This document shows positions 17,110 to 26,224 of a DNA stretch of 42,973 nt, piece after piece; within the stretch, counting starts at the first letter, position 1, and each line of letters begins with the position of its first letter. The position numbers and the translations under genes are program-made. The notes under the pieces were generated by a model. It did not search any database and was not told the origin of the DNA. It was given only the letters and a program-made list of their open reading frames with translations. This DNA is from Kiritimatiellia bacterium (lineage in GTDB: Bacteria; Verrucomicrobiota; Kiritimatiellia; PWTM01): NCBI GenBank assembly GCA_026417735.1, contig JAOACR010000001.1, positions 1 to 42,973 on the forward strand. Direction: 5' to 3'.

Positions 17110-18912
17110 TCTCCGCAATCCCCGTCGCGCTCGATCGCGAAGTTCTGCGACGCGCTGGGGCATGTGCTGACGCTGCTCGCCCGCCTCGCGGTGAGCCGCG
17201 AGCGCCATGCGCTCGCGCGCGGCCGGCTGACGATGCCGCAAATGTGCCTGCTGGACCACTGCGCCAGCGTGGGCCCTTGCACGATGGGCGAGATCGCCGC
17301 GGCATTTCGACTTCGGCGTTCCACGCTCACTCAGATCGTGGACCGCCTCGCCGAACGCGGCCTGGTGACGCGGCGCCGCGCAAGCTGCGACCGCCGGCGG
17401 GTGCTGGTCCAAATGACGCCCGCCGGCCGCCGCCTGGTCCGAAGTTTCCGGCTCGAACGACGACGAACCCTGCGTGCGCTGTTCGCGGAGGTGCCGCACG
17501 CGCAGCGGCGTGTCTTCCTCCGGATTCTTGAGCATGCGGCCGACGCGTTCAGCGCCGGTACGCCCCCCCGCGCTGTCGCCAAAGCCCGTCGCGCCACGAC
17601 AGTCGTGTTCGCGCTCGCCGCGGTCACCCGCGCCGGCGAGGTCGCCGCCCTCCGCCGACTCACGCTCGACGACTGTCTGCGCAGCGGACTCGAACGCAGC
17701 GTCGCGGTCGCCAACGCGGAGCGCGACCGCCTCGCCGCCAGCGCGATGATCGCCGAAATGCGGGCACCCCTGCTGCCCGAGCTGCACACGCGCGCGGACT
17801 ACACCCGCCGGAATGAGCTCGACACGCTCGAACTGGATGGCCCGCCGGTGACATTTGGCCGGCTGGATAACTACACCGCCGCCGTCGAGCTGCGGCAGCT
17901 CCTCTACGACGGTGGCAGCGTCGCAGCGGGGCTGAAGGCGGCGCGCGTGTACCGCGACCGCGTAGACCTGGCGTCGGAACGCGTCCGCGAGACGCTCGCA
18001 CGCGACATTCACCTCGCTTTCCACGCCCTCTGGTACCTCGAGGAGGCGGTCCGCGTGCAGACGGCGACGATCGTGCAGCTCGACGAGTTCGCCAATGAAA
18101 TCGAGCACAAGCACCGGGAGGGGGTCGCCTCCGAGTTTGACGCGATGGCGGCCCGCGTGCGCGCCGCGAACGAGCGGCCCACGTTGGCCGCACTCGAGCG
18201 CGAACGGTGCGTCGCCCGTGCTGCGTTCCGCAACCTCGCCCGGCTCGAGACCGATCAGTTCGAACTCGCCGGAGAGGGCGTCATCTCCGAGCGAACCGCG
18301 GACCTCACCGAGCTGGAAACCGCGGTGCGGATCGCCCTGCAGCAACGCCACGAACTGCATGAGCAGCAAAAACTCGTGGAGCTGCGCGCGACGGATCTGC
18401 GTGTTGAACGTGGCGCGTACTCACCCGTGCTGCGGGCCCGCGGCAGCTACGAGGGACGCAACCCCGAGACGTTCATCTCGTCCGAGGACCGCTGGGAGTG
18501 GGACTGGCAGGTGGGTCTGACGGTGGAGTGGAGCCTCTACGACGGCGGTCGGCGCGCCGCGCGTATCCAGCAGAAGGAGCTGGCGCTCGCGTCCGCCCAG
18601 GCCGAACTGGAGGAGCTCCAGCGGCGGATCCGGCTGGAAGTTGAGGAGGCGTGGATGCGGCGCCGTGAGGCGGCGCAGGCGAACGAGGCGGCGGAGCAGA
18701 CGGTGCGGCTGGCGGACCGCAGCGTCGAGATCGCGCATACGCGCGTCCAGACGGGGCTTGCGACCCGCCTCGAGTTCACCGACGCAATGCTCGCGCAGCG
18801 CCGCGCCCGGCTCCAGCTGCTGGGAGCCCGCCGCGATCTGCGCAGCGCGGACGTGCGGCTCGCCTACGCGATCGGCCGGTCGCTGCTGCCCCGTGGGGAG
18901 ACCACTCGATGA
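17098..18912 (+). CDS. In-frame fusion of a MarR regulator domain with a TolC-family outer-membrane efflux protein
   Basis: One uninterrupted frame of 604 residues. Residues 1 to about 155 are a complete MarR domain: helices, then TMGEIAAAFRLRRSTLTQIV (helix-turn-helix), DRLAERGLVTRRR and the wing DRRRVLVQMTPAGRRLV. At about 160-185 comes KARRATTVVFALAAVTRAGE, which resembles a signal peptide, and then LTLDDCLRSGLERS, the classical mature start of TolC-type proteins, followed by two long coiled-coil helical repeats (VGLTVEWSLYDGGRR marks the second half). TolC-type proteins form the outer-membrane exit duct of RND pumps; MarR proteins repress such operons. A cytoplasmic DNA-binding domain ahead of an export signal is topologically odd. 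No ATG lies between the parts; weak GTG codons (17491, 17605) could be internal starts. A seven-C run near 17567 makes a sequencing error or recent gene fusion worth excluding. Confidence 0.8.
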   Translation: MKHFSPQSPSRSIAKFCDALGHVLTLLARLAVSRERHALARGRLTMPQMCLLDHCASVGPCTMGEIAAAFRLRRSTLTQIVDRLAERGLVTRRRASCDRRRVLVQMTPAGRRLVRSFRLERRRTLRALFAEVPHAQRRVFLRILEHAADAFSAGTPPRAVAKARRATTVVFALAAVTRAGEVAALRRLTLDDCLRSGLERSVAVANAERDRLAASAMIAEMRAPLLPELHTRADYTRRNELDTLELDGPPVTFGRLDNYTAAVELRQLLYDGGSVAAGLKAARVYRDRVDLASERVRETLARDIHLAFHALWYLEEAVRVQTATIVQLDEFANEIEHKHREGVASEFDAMAARVRAANERPTLAALERERCVARAAFRNLARLETDQFELAGEGVISERTADLTELETAVRIALQQRHELHEQQKLVELRATDLRVERGAYSPVLRARGSYEGRNPETFISSEDRWEWDWQVGLTVEWSLYDGGRRAARIQQKELALASAQAELEELQRRIRLEVEEAWMRRREAAQANEAAEQTVRLADRSVEIAHTRVQTGLATRLEFTDAMLAQRRARLQLLGARRDLRSADVRLAYAIGRSLLPRGETTR

Positions 18913-20027
18913 AGGAACGTCGGACCGACGAAACCGACGCGGCGGCGCCGGCCGCACGCCGCCATCATCGGCCCTCGGCCTGGTGGATTGCGCTGCTGCT
19001 GGCGGCCATGATCGGCGCGGTCGCGCTGCTGCTGCCGCGGCAGACGGAACCCCGACCCGCAACGCCACCGCGCACCGTGCCGGTCCGCGTCGTGACAGCG
19101 ACCAGCGACGGTGTGCGGGACGTGCTCGATCTGCCTGGCCGGGTCGAGGCGATCTACGCCGCAACGCTCGCCGCGGAGCGCGCTGGGCGCGTCGTCCAGG
19201 TCGCCGTCGAGCGGGGCGATCGCGTCCGCGCCGGTGCTCCGGTGGCGCGCGTTGCCGCCACGCTCTGGGAGGCCCGCCGGGACCAGGCCGCGGTGGAGCT
19301 GCGTGAGGCGGAACGGGATTTGCGACGTCGCGAAGCCCTCGCGGAGAGCGGCGCAATCGCGCCGCACGAGCTCGACGCCGCTCGCGCCCGCGCCGACCGT
19401 GCCCGCGCCGCGTTCGCGGAGGCAGAGGAGTACGTTCGCCAGTGCACGGTCACCGCGCCCAGCGACGGCGAAATCACCGAACGGTTGGTGGAACCCGGCG
19501 AGCACGTCGCCGAGGGACAGGCCGTCGCGCGGCTGGTGGACGTCTCGAATGTGCGGATCGTCGTGGAGGTGCCGGAACAGCGGGTGGACGAGGTGACGCC
19601 GGGCACGCCGGTGAGGGTGGTGGTCGGCGATCCCCCCCTGCTCGTCCGCACCGGCCAGATCGCGGCGGTCGCTGCGGAGGCGGACCCGCGCAGCCGAACG
19701 TTCCGGGCGGAGATACGACTCGACAACCGCGAGCGCCGGCTGCGCGCGGGCCAGATCGTCCGCGTGGAAGTGGACCGCCCCATGCCGGCCGGCTGGGTCG
19801 CCGTCCCGCTGCCGGCGGTGATTCCGCGCCGCGGCGAGCACGTGGTGTTCGTCGCCACAGGGGGCCACGCGGAACGCCGCCGCGTGGAGCTGGAGCGAAT
19901 TGCGGGCGGTTTCGCGCTCTTGTCCGCGGGTGTTGTGGCAGGGGAAAGCGTGGTCATTGAGGGGCAGCGCGACCTCGCGGACGGCACCGCGGTCGAGATT
20001 GTGGCGGAGGGAACGCCGCCGCCATGA
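18909..20027 (+). CDS. RND efflux periplasmic adaptor (membrane fusion protein, HlyD/AcrA family)
   Basis: 372 residues. An N-terminal membrane anchor (WWIALLLAAMIGAVALLLP, about 25-43) is followed by a beta-barrel/lipoyl arrangement: PVRVVTATSDGVRDVLDLPG, lipoyl half AERAGRVVQVAVERGDRVRAG, a short helical hairpin (about 122-178), second lipoyl half TVTAPSDGEITERLVEPGEHVAEGQ, barrel VEVPEQRVDEVTPGTPVRVV and the membrane-proximal domain. It links the inner-membrane pump to the outer-membrane duct. The start ATG overlaps the stop of the MarR-TolC gene (18909-18912) and its end overlaps the pump gene (20024-20027), each by ATGA. The whole set is a complete tripartite efflux operon. Confidence 0.95.
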   Translation: MKERRTDETDAAAPAARRHHRPSAWWIALLLAAMIGAVALLLPRQTEPRPATPPRTVPVRVVTATSDGVRDVLDLPGRVEAIYAATLAAERAGRVVQVAVERGDRVRAGAPVARVAATLWEARRDQAAVELREAERDLRRREALAESGAIAPHELDAARARADRARAAFAEAEEYVRQCTVTAPSDGEITERLVEPGEHVAEGQAVARLVDVSNVRIVVEVPEQRVDEVTPGTPVRVVVGDPPLLVRTGQIAAVAAEADPRSRTFRAEIRLDNRERRLRAGQIVRVEVDRPMPAGWVAVPLPAVIPRRGEHVVFVATGGHAERRRVELERIAGGFALLSAGVVAGESVVIEGQRDLADGTAVEIVAEGTPPP

Positions 20028-23000
20028 TCCTGACCGATCTTGCGATCCGCTTCCGGGTAGCAGTCGTCGCGCTCGCAGTGGTGGCGGCGGGCGCCGGTGT
20101 GGTCGCCTACCTCGAGCTGCCCCGGGAGGGCCCCCCGGACATCACAATTCCGCACGTGTTCATCACCGCGACGTACGACGGCACCTCGCCCGAGGACATC
20201 GAACGGCTGATCGCGGTCCCGCTTGAAAAACGGCTGAACGGCGTGGACGGCGTTCGCACGATCCGTTCCACCTGCAGCGAGAACGTTTGTCTGTTCGACG
20301 TCGAGTTCCGCGCCGGCGACGACATCGAGACCGCGCGCCGCCGCGTGAAGGATAAGGTCGATCTTGCCCGGCCGGACCTCCCGCCCGATCTGGACGAGCC
20401 GATCATCGAGGCGCTGAACTTCAGCACCGACACGCCGGTGCTGACGCTCGCATTGTCGTCGCCGGCTGGCGCGGAGCGATTGCGCCACACCGCCGAGCTG
20501 CTGGAGGACCACCTCGAGCGGGTGCCGGGCGTGCGCGACGCGGCGGTCGCCGGCCTGCCCCGGCGCGAGCTCCGCGTGATCCCGGACCCTGCGCGGCTGG
20601 CCGCCTACGGCGTGCCGCTCGCGGTGCTGCTGCGACGACTGCAGGAGGAAAACGCGACCGTCACCGCGGGTCACCTCGACCTCGGCCGCGCAAAGTTTCA
20701 GGTCCGCGTGCCCGGCGAGTTCGACCGGGCCGCGGAACTGCGGCGCGTGGTGCTCGACGCACCGAACGGCCGGCCCATTTATCTCGGGGACGTTGCGGAC
20801 GTCGAGGACACCACGAAGGACGCCGACTCCATCTCGCGGCTCGATGGTTCGCCGTGCGTGGCGATCTCGGTGACGAAACGGGCCGGCGAAAACACCGTCG
20901 CGCTGATCCGCCGGCTGCGGGACGCGCTGCAGCGCTTCCCCCTGCCCGCGGACATTCGGCTCACGATCGTGATGGACCAGTCGCGCGATATCGCGCGCAT
21001 GCTCAGCGAGCTCGAAAACAACATCGCCACCGGATTCCTGCTGGTGGTCGCGGTGCTGCTCGCCGCGATGGGCTTGCGCAACGCGGTACTGGTCGGCCTG
21101 GCGATTCCGATGTCCATGCTGCTGACCTTTGTCGCACTGCGCGCGGCGGGGCTGACGCTGAACATGATGGTGCTGTTCAGCCTGGTGCTGGTGGTCGGCA
21201 TGCTGGTGGACAATGCCATTGTGATCGTCGAGAACATCTACCGGCTTCGCACACAGGGGCTGACCCGGCACGAGTCCGCGCGGCGCGGCGCTTCGGAAGT
21301 GGCCTGGCCGGTGATCACCTCGACCCTGACCACGGTGCTCGCGTTCGTGCCGTTGCTGTTCTGGCCCGACGTGATGGGCCAGTTCATGGGGTTTCTGCCG
21401 CGCACGGTGATGCTGGCGCTGGGTTGCTCGCTCTTCGTCGGACTGATTGTGAACCCCGCGATCGCCTCGTTCGTGATACACGTCCGCCCGCGCCACCGCC
21501 GCGCGCAGCCGCATCCGTTCCTGCGTGGGTACGAGGCGATGCTGCGCGCGCTGCTACGCCGCCCCGGCGCCTCGGTGGTGTGCGGACTGCTGTTCCTGCT
21601 GCTGTCGCTGGTGACGTACATGCGGCTCGATCGCGGCGTCGAGCTGTTCCCCCTGGTTGAGCCGCGCAACGCGCAGGTGTACATCCGGTTCCCGCAGGGA
21701 ACCGCGATCGGACGCACCGACGAAGCGGCGCGCCAAATCGAGGCGCTCACCCCGGACGACGACGTCCGCTTCGTGCTAACCACCGTCGGCCAGGCGGCGG
21801 GCGCGGACGCGCTCTTCGGCCTCGGCACCGGCGGCCCGCACCTCGCCCGCCTCCACATTGAGTTTCGCGACATGGAGGAGCGCCGCGGCAGCACGAGCGC
21901 CTACATTCGCCGTCTCCGCGAGGCGCTGCCGCGCCTGCCGGGCGCCGACATCGTCATCCAGCGCGAGCAAATGGGCCCGCCGACCGGTGCGCCGGTCGAG
22001 ATCGAGATCGCCGGCGACGATTTCGACACCCTCCGGAGGGCAGCCGAGCAGGTACGCGGCGCGATCGCAGACGTCCCTGGCCTGGTAGACCTCCGCGATG
22101 ACCTCGAAGACGCGCTGCCGGAGATCCGCTTTCGAGTGGATCGGGACCGCGCGGCGCTGCTGGGCGCCGACACGCGCGGGATCGGCCAGTTCCTGCGGAT
22201 GTCGCTGTTTGGGGTCGAGGCCGGCCGCTTTCGCGGCGAGCGCGAGGAATACGACATCACTGTGCGCTGGCCGGCGGCGGGCCGCAACTCGTTTGAGTGG
22301 CTCGACCGGTTGCGTCTGCCCGCCGGTGCGGGCGTCAGCGTGCCGGTCAGCTCGCTCGGCCGTTTTGAATACGGAGCGGGGTTTGGCGTGATCCATCGGA
22401 AAGACCAGCGCCGCACCGTCACGATCAGCGGCAATGACGCGGGACGGGGCGTTGATCGCCTGCTGGCGGACGTCCGCTCCCGCGTTGGCGCGCTCGCGCT
22501 GCCGGCCGGCGTCGCGGTGAGCTTTACCGGCGAAAACAAGGAGATGCGGGAGTCGGGCCGGTTTCTCGCACGCGCGTTCGTGCTGGCGAGCGCCGCGATC
22601 TTCGTCGTGCTCGTGGTTCAGTTCAACTCGCTGTTGCTGCCGGCGGTGATTCTCTCAAGCGTAGTGCTCTCGCTGGTCGGTGTGATGTGGGGGCTGATTC
22701 TCACCCGGATGCGCTTTGGGATCATCATGACCGGCCTCGGTGTGATCACGCTGGCCGGTGTGGTCGTGAACAACGCGATCGTGTTGGTGGACTGCATCCA
22801 GCAGCTGCGCGCAGCGGGAATGCCATGCCTGGAGGCGATTCTCACCGCGGGCACGCGGCGGTTTCGACCGGTGCTGTTGACCGCGGTGACGACGATCCTC
22901 GGTTTGATCCCGATGGCGATGGGCTGGAGTCTCGAGATCCATCAGTGGCCATGGCGAATTGTTGCCGGTGCCGAATCGAGCGCCTGGTGGGCCCCGATGG

Positions 23001-23125
23001 CAGTCGCGGTGATCTTCGGGCTTGCGGTTGCAACAATCCTCACGCTCGGATTGGTACCCGCAATGTATCTGCTGGTCGCCAGCGCGGTGGACTGGGCAAA
23101 GCGGCGCTGGTCGCCGGAGCCCTGA
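20024..23125 (+). CDS. RND efflux pump, inner-membrane permease (AcrB/SwrC-like)
   Basis: 1033 residues, standard size for the hydrophobe/amphiphile efflux RND group: twelve predicted membrane helices in two repeats separated by large periplasmic loops. N-terminus LAIRFRVAVVALAVVAAGAG, then ELPREGPPDITIPHVFITATYDGTSPEDIE (porter domain start). In helix 4 the motif VVGMLVDNAIVIVENIYR places Asp396-Asn397 where AcrB has Asp-Asp; in helix 10 GVVVNNAIVLVD has Asn916 where AcrB has Lys. This D-N/N-N pattern is typical of the SwrC-like subgroup and suggests a different proton-relay arrangement. Substrate unknown (drugs, lipids or metabolites). It starts by overlapping the adaptor gene. Confidence 0.96.
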   Translation: MILTDLAIRFRVAVVALAVVAAGAGVVAYLELPREGPPDITIPHVFITATYDGTSPEDIERLIAVPLEKRLNGVDGVRTIRSTCSENVCLFDVEFRAGDDIETARRRVKDKVDLARPDLPPDLDEPIIEALNFSTDTPVLTLALSSPAGAERLRHTAELLEDHLERVPGVRDAAVAGLPRRELRVIPDPARLAAYGVPLAVLLRRLQEENATVTAGHLDLGRAKFQVRVPGEFDRAAELRRVVLDAPNGRPIYLGDVADVEDTTKDADSISRLDGSPCVAISVTKRAGENTVALIRRLRDALQRFPLPADIRLTIVMDQSRDIARMLSELENNIATGFLLVVAVLLAAMGLRNAVLVGLAIPMSMLLTFVALRAAGLTLNMMVLFSLVLVVGMLVDNAIVIVENIYRLRTQGLTRHESARRGASEVAWPVITSTLTTVLAFVPLLFWPDVMGQFMGFLPRTVMLALGCSLFVGLIVNPAIASFVIHVRPRHRRAQPHPFLRGYEAMLRALLRRPGASVVCGLLFLLLSLVTYMRLDRGVELFPLVEPRNAQVYIRFPQGTAIGRTDEAARQIEALTPDDDVRFVLTTVGQAAGADALFGLGTGGPHLARLHIEFRDMEERRGSTSAYIRRLREALPRLPGADIVIQREQMGPPTGAPVEIEIAGDDFDTLRRAAEQVRGAIADVPGLVDLRDDLEDALPEIRFRVDRDRAALLGADTRGIGQFLRMSLFGVEAGRFRGEREEYDITVRWPAAGRNSFEWLDRLRLPAGAGVSVPVSSLGRFEYGAGFGVIHRKDQRRTVTISGNDAGRGVDRLLADVRSRVGALALPAGVAVSFTGENKEMRESGRFLARAFVLASAAIFVVLVVQFNSLLLPAVILSSVVLSLVGVMWGLILTRMRFGIIMTGLGVITLAGVVVNNAIVLVDCIQQLRAAGMPCLEAILTAGTRRFRPVLLTAVTTILGLIPMAMGWSLEIHQWPWRIVAGAESSAWWAPMAVAVIFGLAVATILTLGLVPAMYLLVASAVDWAKRRWSPEP

Positions 23126-23241
23126 GGCGGGCCGGTGTGGGGTCGCTCCGCGAATCGAGCGCCACCAGCGCCACTCGCCGGCCCTCCGGCATGGTCGCCA
23201 CCCCGTGTGCACAATATCTCCCCCGCCCCGACCATGTGGCC

Positions 23242-25140
23242 ATGATGCGTCGAACACGGCTTGTGGCGGTGCTCGGGCTGGCGGCGATCGCCGCGGGGAT
23301 CGCGGCACTCATGCTGGCACCTCGGCCGGCCCGCGAGCTGATGCGCTGCCTCTGGCGCATCACCGCAGTGCTCGATCCTCCGTTAACCGCCGCGCGCGTC
23401 GCCCTTTCAGGCCGGATCACCGTCACCGAGGCGGTCGGCACGTTCCGCTCTCTGGGAGGTGGCCAACTGGAGTTTTCGGTACAACCGCCCGCGTCGGTCC
23501 GCGCTGTTGTCCGGCACCCCACAGTTCATCTGATCACGGGGCGTCAGGGCGACGAAATCTGGGTGCACTCCCCTGACGCGCGGTTCGCCGTGGTGGGGCG
23601 GCCGGGTCTGCCGAAGTTTCCCGGTCTGTCCCCGGAGCCGGACACGACCCGTCTGGGGCCGATTCGAGCGCCATGGTCCCGCGCCACGATCGTCGGGTTG
23701 GCGTGTGCGCTGCGTGTGACCGAGCGGTCGCCGGAAACGGTCGCCGGTTCGCCGTGCCGGGTGCTCGAGGCGCGCCCCCGAAAGCTCTTCGCGCAGGTGC
23801 TCAGTCTGCCACCCCTTCACGCCCGGCTCTGGATTCGAACCGCGGATCACCTTCCCGCGCGGTTGGAACTGGCCAGCGCAACGGACCGGCTCACGGTGGA
23901 GTGCACCGACTGGCGAATCACCGGCGAACCCCGAGAGCCGACCACCCAAACGCTTGCGGTGCCGGCCGGACACCGTGTGGAAACCGTGCCGCTTGGCCAT
24001 CTGCGCCGCGCGATTCTGGCGATGAGGTCCGCCGCCCGTGGCAACGCGTCCCCGCCGGGATCGCCCGGGGGCCAGCGGCGGCTGATCGCCACGTCCGGCG
24101 ACGGCCGGCTGGAGCTGCATGACGGTACGCGGGTGCTCTTTCTCCGGGGATCCCCCGAAGCGATGGGCCGCCAGCACGGCGAACTGCTGCGGCGATCTGT
24201 CCGCGAAGTGGCGAGCCGCCTGCTCTACGGCGTCGGCGTGGGCGCCTCCTTCTCAAAGGGCCGCTGGTTCTTTGACGAAATCGCCGAAGCATGGACCGCG
24301 CTCCAGCCTCACCTGAACCCGCGGCATGTGCGCGAGATGGACGCGTTGGCGGACGGGGCGGGGCTGGATCGCTGGGAAGTGCGGCTGGCCAACGTGTTTC
24401 CTGAGCTGTTCCACTGCAGCGGCTTTGCGCTGATGGGCCGCGCGACAGAGGGCGGCCGCATCTACCACGGACGAGTGCTGGACTACCTGCGCGGAGTGGG
24501 GCTGGAAGCGAACGCGGTGGTGATTGTCCATCGCCCGGACCAGGGCCACGCCTGGGTCAACGTTGGCTACGCCGGGTTCATCGGCTCTGTCACCGCCATG
24601 AACGAGCAGCACATCTCGATCGGGGAGATGGGTGGCCGCGGCGAGGGCCGTTGGTATGGGCGGCCAATGGCGCAGCTAGTTCGCGATGTGATGGAAACCG
24701 CTTCGTCATTGGAGGAGGCGGTCGCAGTGCTGCGGCAGGCGCGTCGGACCTGCGAATACTACTACGTGATCGCGGACGGGCGTCGCCGCACGGCGGTCGC
24801 GATCTGGGCGACGCCGGACCGCTTCGAGACGGTGGGGCCTGGCGAACCGCACCCGAAGCTGCCCCGACCGGTTCCGGATGCGGTGCTGCTCTCCGCCGGC
24901 GAGCGATACGACGCGCTGGTTGAGCGGGTGCTCGTGGCGTTCGGCCACTTCGACGCCGAGCGGGCACGAGAGCTGATGCGACGCCCAGTCGCAATGAACT
25001 CGAACATCCAGTCCGTGCTGTTCGCGCCCGACACGCTGGACTTCTGGGTGGCGAACGCGGATGGGGCGCGGATCGCCAGCGACACCCGCTACACCCGCTA
25101 TAACCTTCGGGAGTTGCTCCAAACGATGCCGGCGCGTTGA
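23242..25140 (+). CDS. LolA-like domain fused to a C45 (acyl-CoA:6-APA acyltransferase-type) Ntn hydrolase domain
   Basis: 632 residues with a hydrophobic N-terminal anchor or signal (LVAVLGLAAIAAGIAALML, about 7-25). Residues about 50-270 form beta-rich sequence reminiscent of LolA/outer-membrane lipoprotein carrier-like domains (LSGRITVTEAVGTFRSLGGG, LARLWI-type strands with ARLELASATDRLTVECTDWR). From about 290 onward comes a C45-type acyltransferase: FLRGSPEAMGRQHGELLRR, then NVFPELFHCSGFALMG with Cys392, the expected autocatalytic nucleophile, then YHGRVLDYL, VGYAGFIGSVTAMNEQHISI and NSNIQSVLFAPDTLDFWVAN. Family members hydrolyse or transfer acyl groups of amides such as beta-lactams or N-acyl compounds. 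The start is ATG 23242 (next ATG at 23245); upstream codons overlap the RND gene in another frame and were excluded. Confidence 0.82.
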   Translation: MMRRTRLVAVLGLAAIAAGIAALMLAPRPARELMRCLWRITAVLDPPLTAARVALSGRITVTEAVGTFRSLGGGQLEFSVQPPASVRAVVRHPTVHLITGRQGDEIWVHSPDARFAVVGRPGLPKFPGLSPEPDTTRLGPIRAPWSRATIVGLACALRVTERSPETVAGSPCRVLEARPRKLFAQVLSLPPLHARLWIRTADHLPARLELASATDRLTVECTDWRITGEPREPTTQTLAVPAGHRVETVPLGHLRRAILAMRSAARGNASPPGSPGGQRRLIATSGDGRLELHDGTRVLFLRGSPEAMGRQHGELLRRSVREVASRLLYGVGVGASFSKGRWFFDEIAEAWTALQPHLNPRHVREMDALADGAGLDRWEVRLANVFPELFHCSGFALMGRATEGGRIYHGRVLDYLRGVGLEANAVVIVHRPDQGHAWVNVGYAGFIGSVTAMNEQHISIGEMGGRGEGRWYGRPMAQLVRDVMETASSLEEAVAVLRQARRTCEYYYVIADGRRRTAVAIWATPDRFETVGPGEPHPKLPRPVPDAVLLSAGERYDALVERVLVAFGHFDAERARELMRRPVAMNSNIQSVLFAPDTLDFWVANADGARIASDTRYTRYNLRELLQTMPAR

Positions 25141-25155
25141 TGTTCACGGTCACCG

Positions 25156-25172
25156 AGGCGGCAGTGCCGCCT
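25156..25172 (+). terminator. Short hairpin after the C45-type gene
   Basis: AGGCGGC-AGT-GCCGCCT, a seven-pair stem with a three-base loop, 15 bases after the stop at 25140 and just before the promoter of the permease gene. It lacks a strong T-run, so it may be a weak terminator. Confidence 0.4.
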
Positions 25173-25199
25173 TGCGATTGCGCAGCACGGCCCCATATT
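25172..25199 (+). promoter_or_regulatory. Sigma70-type promoter for the permease gene
   Basis: TTGCGA (25172-25177) and CATATT (25194-25199) with a 16-base spacer. The -10 box ends seven bases before the GTG at 25207, giving a leaderless transcript. This supports GTG 25207 rather than TTG 25198 as start. Confidence 0.45.
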
Positions 25200-25206
25200 G
25201 AATCTT

Positions 25207-26211
25207 GTGATCTCGCTGCTCCACCTCCTGCAGCGGTGGGTCGTTGCGACGTGGGATGTCACTGCGCAAATGGCCCCGTATCTGCTGTTCGGTTTTGGTG
25301 TGGCTGGGCTGCTGCACGTGTTGCTGCCGACGTCGTGGGTTGCCCGCCATCTGGGCGGTGACGGATGGCGGGCGGTTGCAAAAGCGTCGTTGATCGGCGT
25401 TCCGCTGCCGCTGTGCTCGTGCGGGGTGGTGCCGGTGGCGCTCTCGCTACGGCGGCAGGGCGCATCGCGAGGTGCCGTTGCGGCGTTCCTGATGTCCACG
25501 CCGCAGACCGGCGCCGACAGCATCCTGGTCACATGGGGGCTGCTGGGTCCGGTGATCGCGGTGGTGCGGCCGATCGCCGCGTTTCTGTCCGGGCTGCTCG
25601 TTGGCTTTGCAGTGGGTTGCGGGCCGGCGGGGAACGGGGTCGCGGCGGAGGCGGCCGAGGCCGGCGGAGTGGCCGCGGTGCCGCGGCCCCGGTGGCAGCG
25701 TGCGCTGCGGCACGGTTTCGTCACGCTGCCCGCGGATATCGGCCGCGAGCTGTTGGCGGGACTGGCGATCGCCGGCCTGCTGGGCGCGATCGTTCCATCC
25801 AACCTGTTCGCCGATCGCATCCCGGCCGGCTGGCCCGCTATGCTGCTGATGCTGGCCGTCGGCATCCCGATCTATGTCTGCTCCACGGCATCGGTCCCGA
25901 TCGCGCTGGGACTGATCCGCGCAGGCATTTCACCGGGCGCAGCGATGGTGTTCCTGATCACCGGGCCCGCGACGAACGCCGCGACGCTCACCGCGCTCGG
26001 CCGGATTCTTGGGGGCCGGTCCACCGCGGTGTACCTGGGATGCCTCGCGCTCACCGCGCTGCTGACCGGTGCGGTGTTGGACGTTTGGGTGCTGCCCGCT
26101 TTTCCGGAGGCCGCGCCGCTCTGCCATACCCCCGAGATCTCGGCTGCACAGCACGGTGCGGCCGCGGTGCTGCTGGGACTGCTCACCGCGAATTGGCGCC
26201 GCCGCAAATAG
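25207..26211 (+). CDS. ArsP/YraQ-family (UPF0718) permease, SO_0444-type metal or metalloid efflux transporter
   Basis: 334 residues with about eight to ten membrane helices in two halves. Each half has the repeated hallmark of the family: GVPLPLCSCGVVPVALSLRR with Cys70 and Cys72, and later AVGIPIYVCSTASVPIALGL with a single Cys. The following loops SRGAVAAFLMSTPQTGADSI and SPGAAMVFLITGPATNAATL are the paired substrate-site motifs. Family members export organoarsenicals or are annotated as Cu/Zn efflux permeases; the ion cannot be told here. The GTG start at 25207 is preferred because it sits seven bases after a -10 box; TTG 25198 would add three residues. It converges on ftsZ with only 13 bases between the stop codons. 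Confidence 0.87.
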   Translation: MISLLHLLQRWVVATWDVTAQMAPYLLFGFGVAGLLHVLLPTSWVARHLGGDGWRAVAKASLIGVPLPLCSCGVVPVALSLRRQGASRGAVAAFLMSTPQTGADSILVTWGLLGPVIAVVRPIAAFLSGLLVGFAVGCGPAGNGVAAEAAEAGGVAAVPRPRWQRALRHGFVTLPADIGRELLAGLAIAGLLGAIVPSNLFADRIPAGWPAMLLMLAVGIPIYVCSTASVPIALGLIRAGISPGAAMVFLITGPATNAATLTALGRILGGRSTAVYLGCLALTALLTGAVLDVWVLPAFPEAAPLCHTPEISAAQHGAAAVLLGLLTANWRRRK

Positions 26212-26224
26212 AGCGGCCGGGACG

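Noticed and set aside
19154-21514. Long antisense ORF (786 codons, minus strand) across the RND adaptor and pump genes
   Set aside because: It is the complement of well-recognised RND genes; its composition (His/Arg/Gln-rich, no domains) is the usual GC-rich shadow.
22687-25140. Longer frame for the C45-type gene starting inside the RND pump gene
   Set aside because: The extra 185 codons overlap the pump in another frame and look like shadow; the hydrophobic signal begins at ATG 23242.
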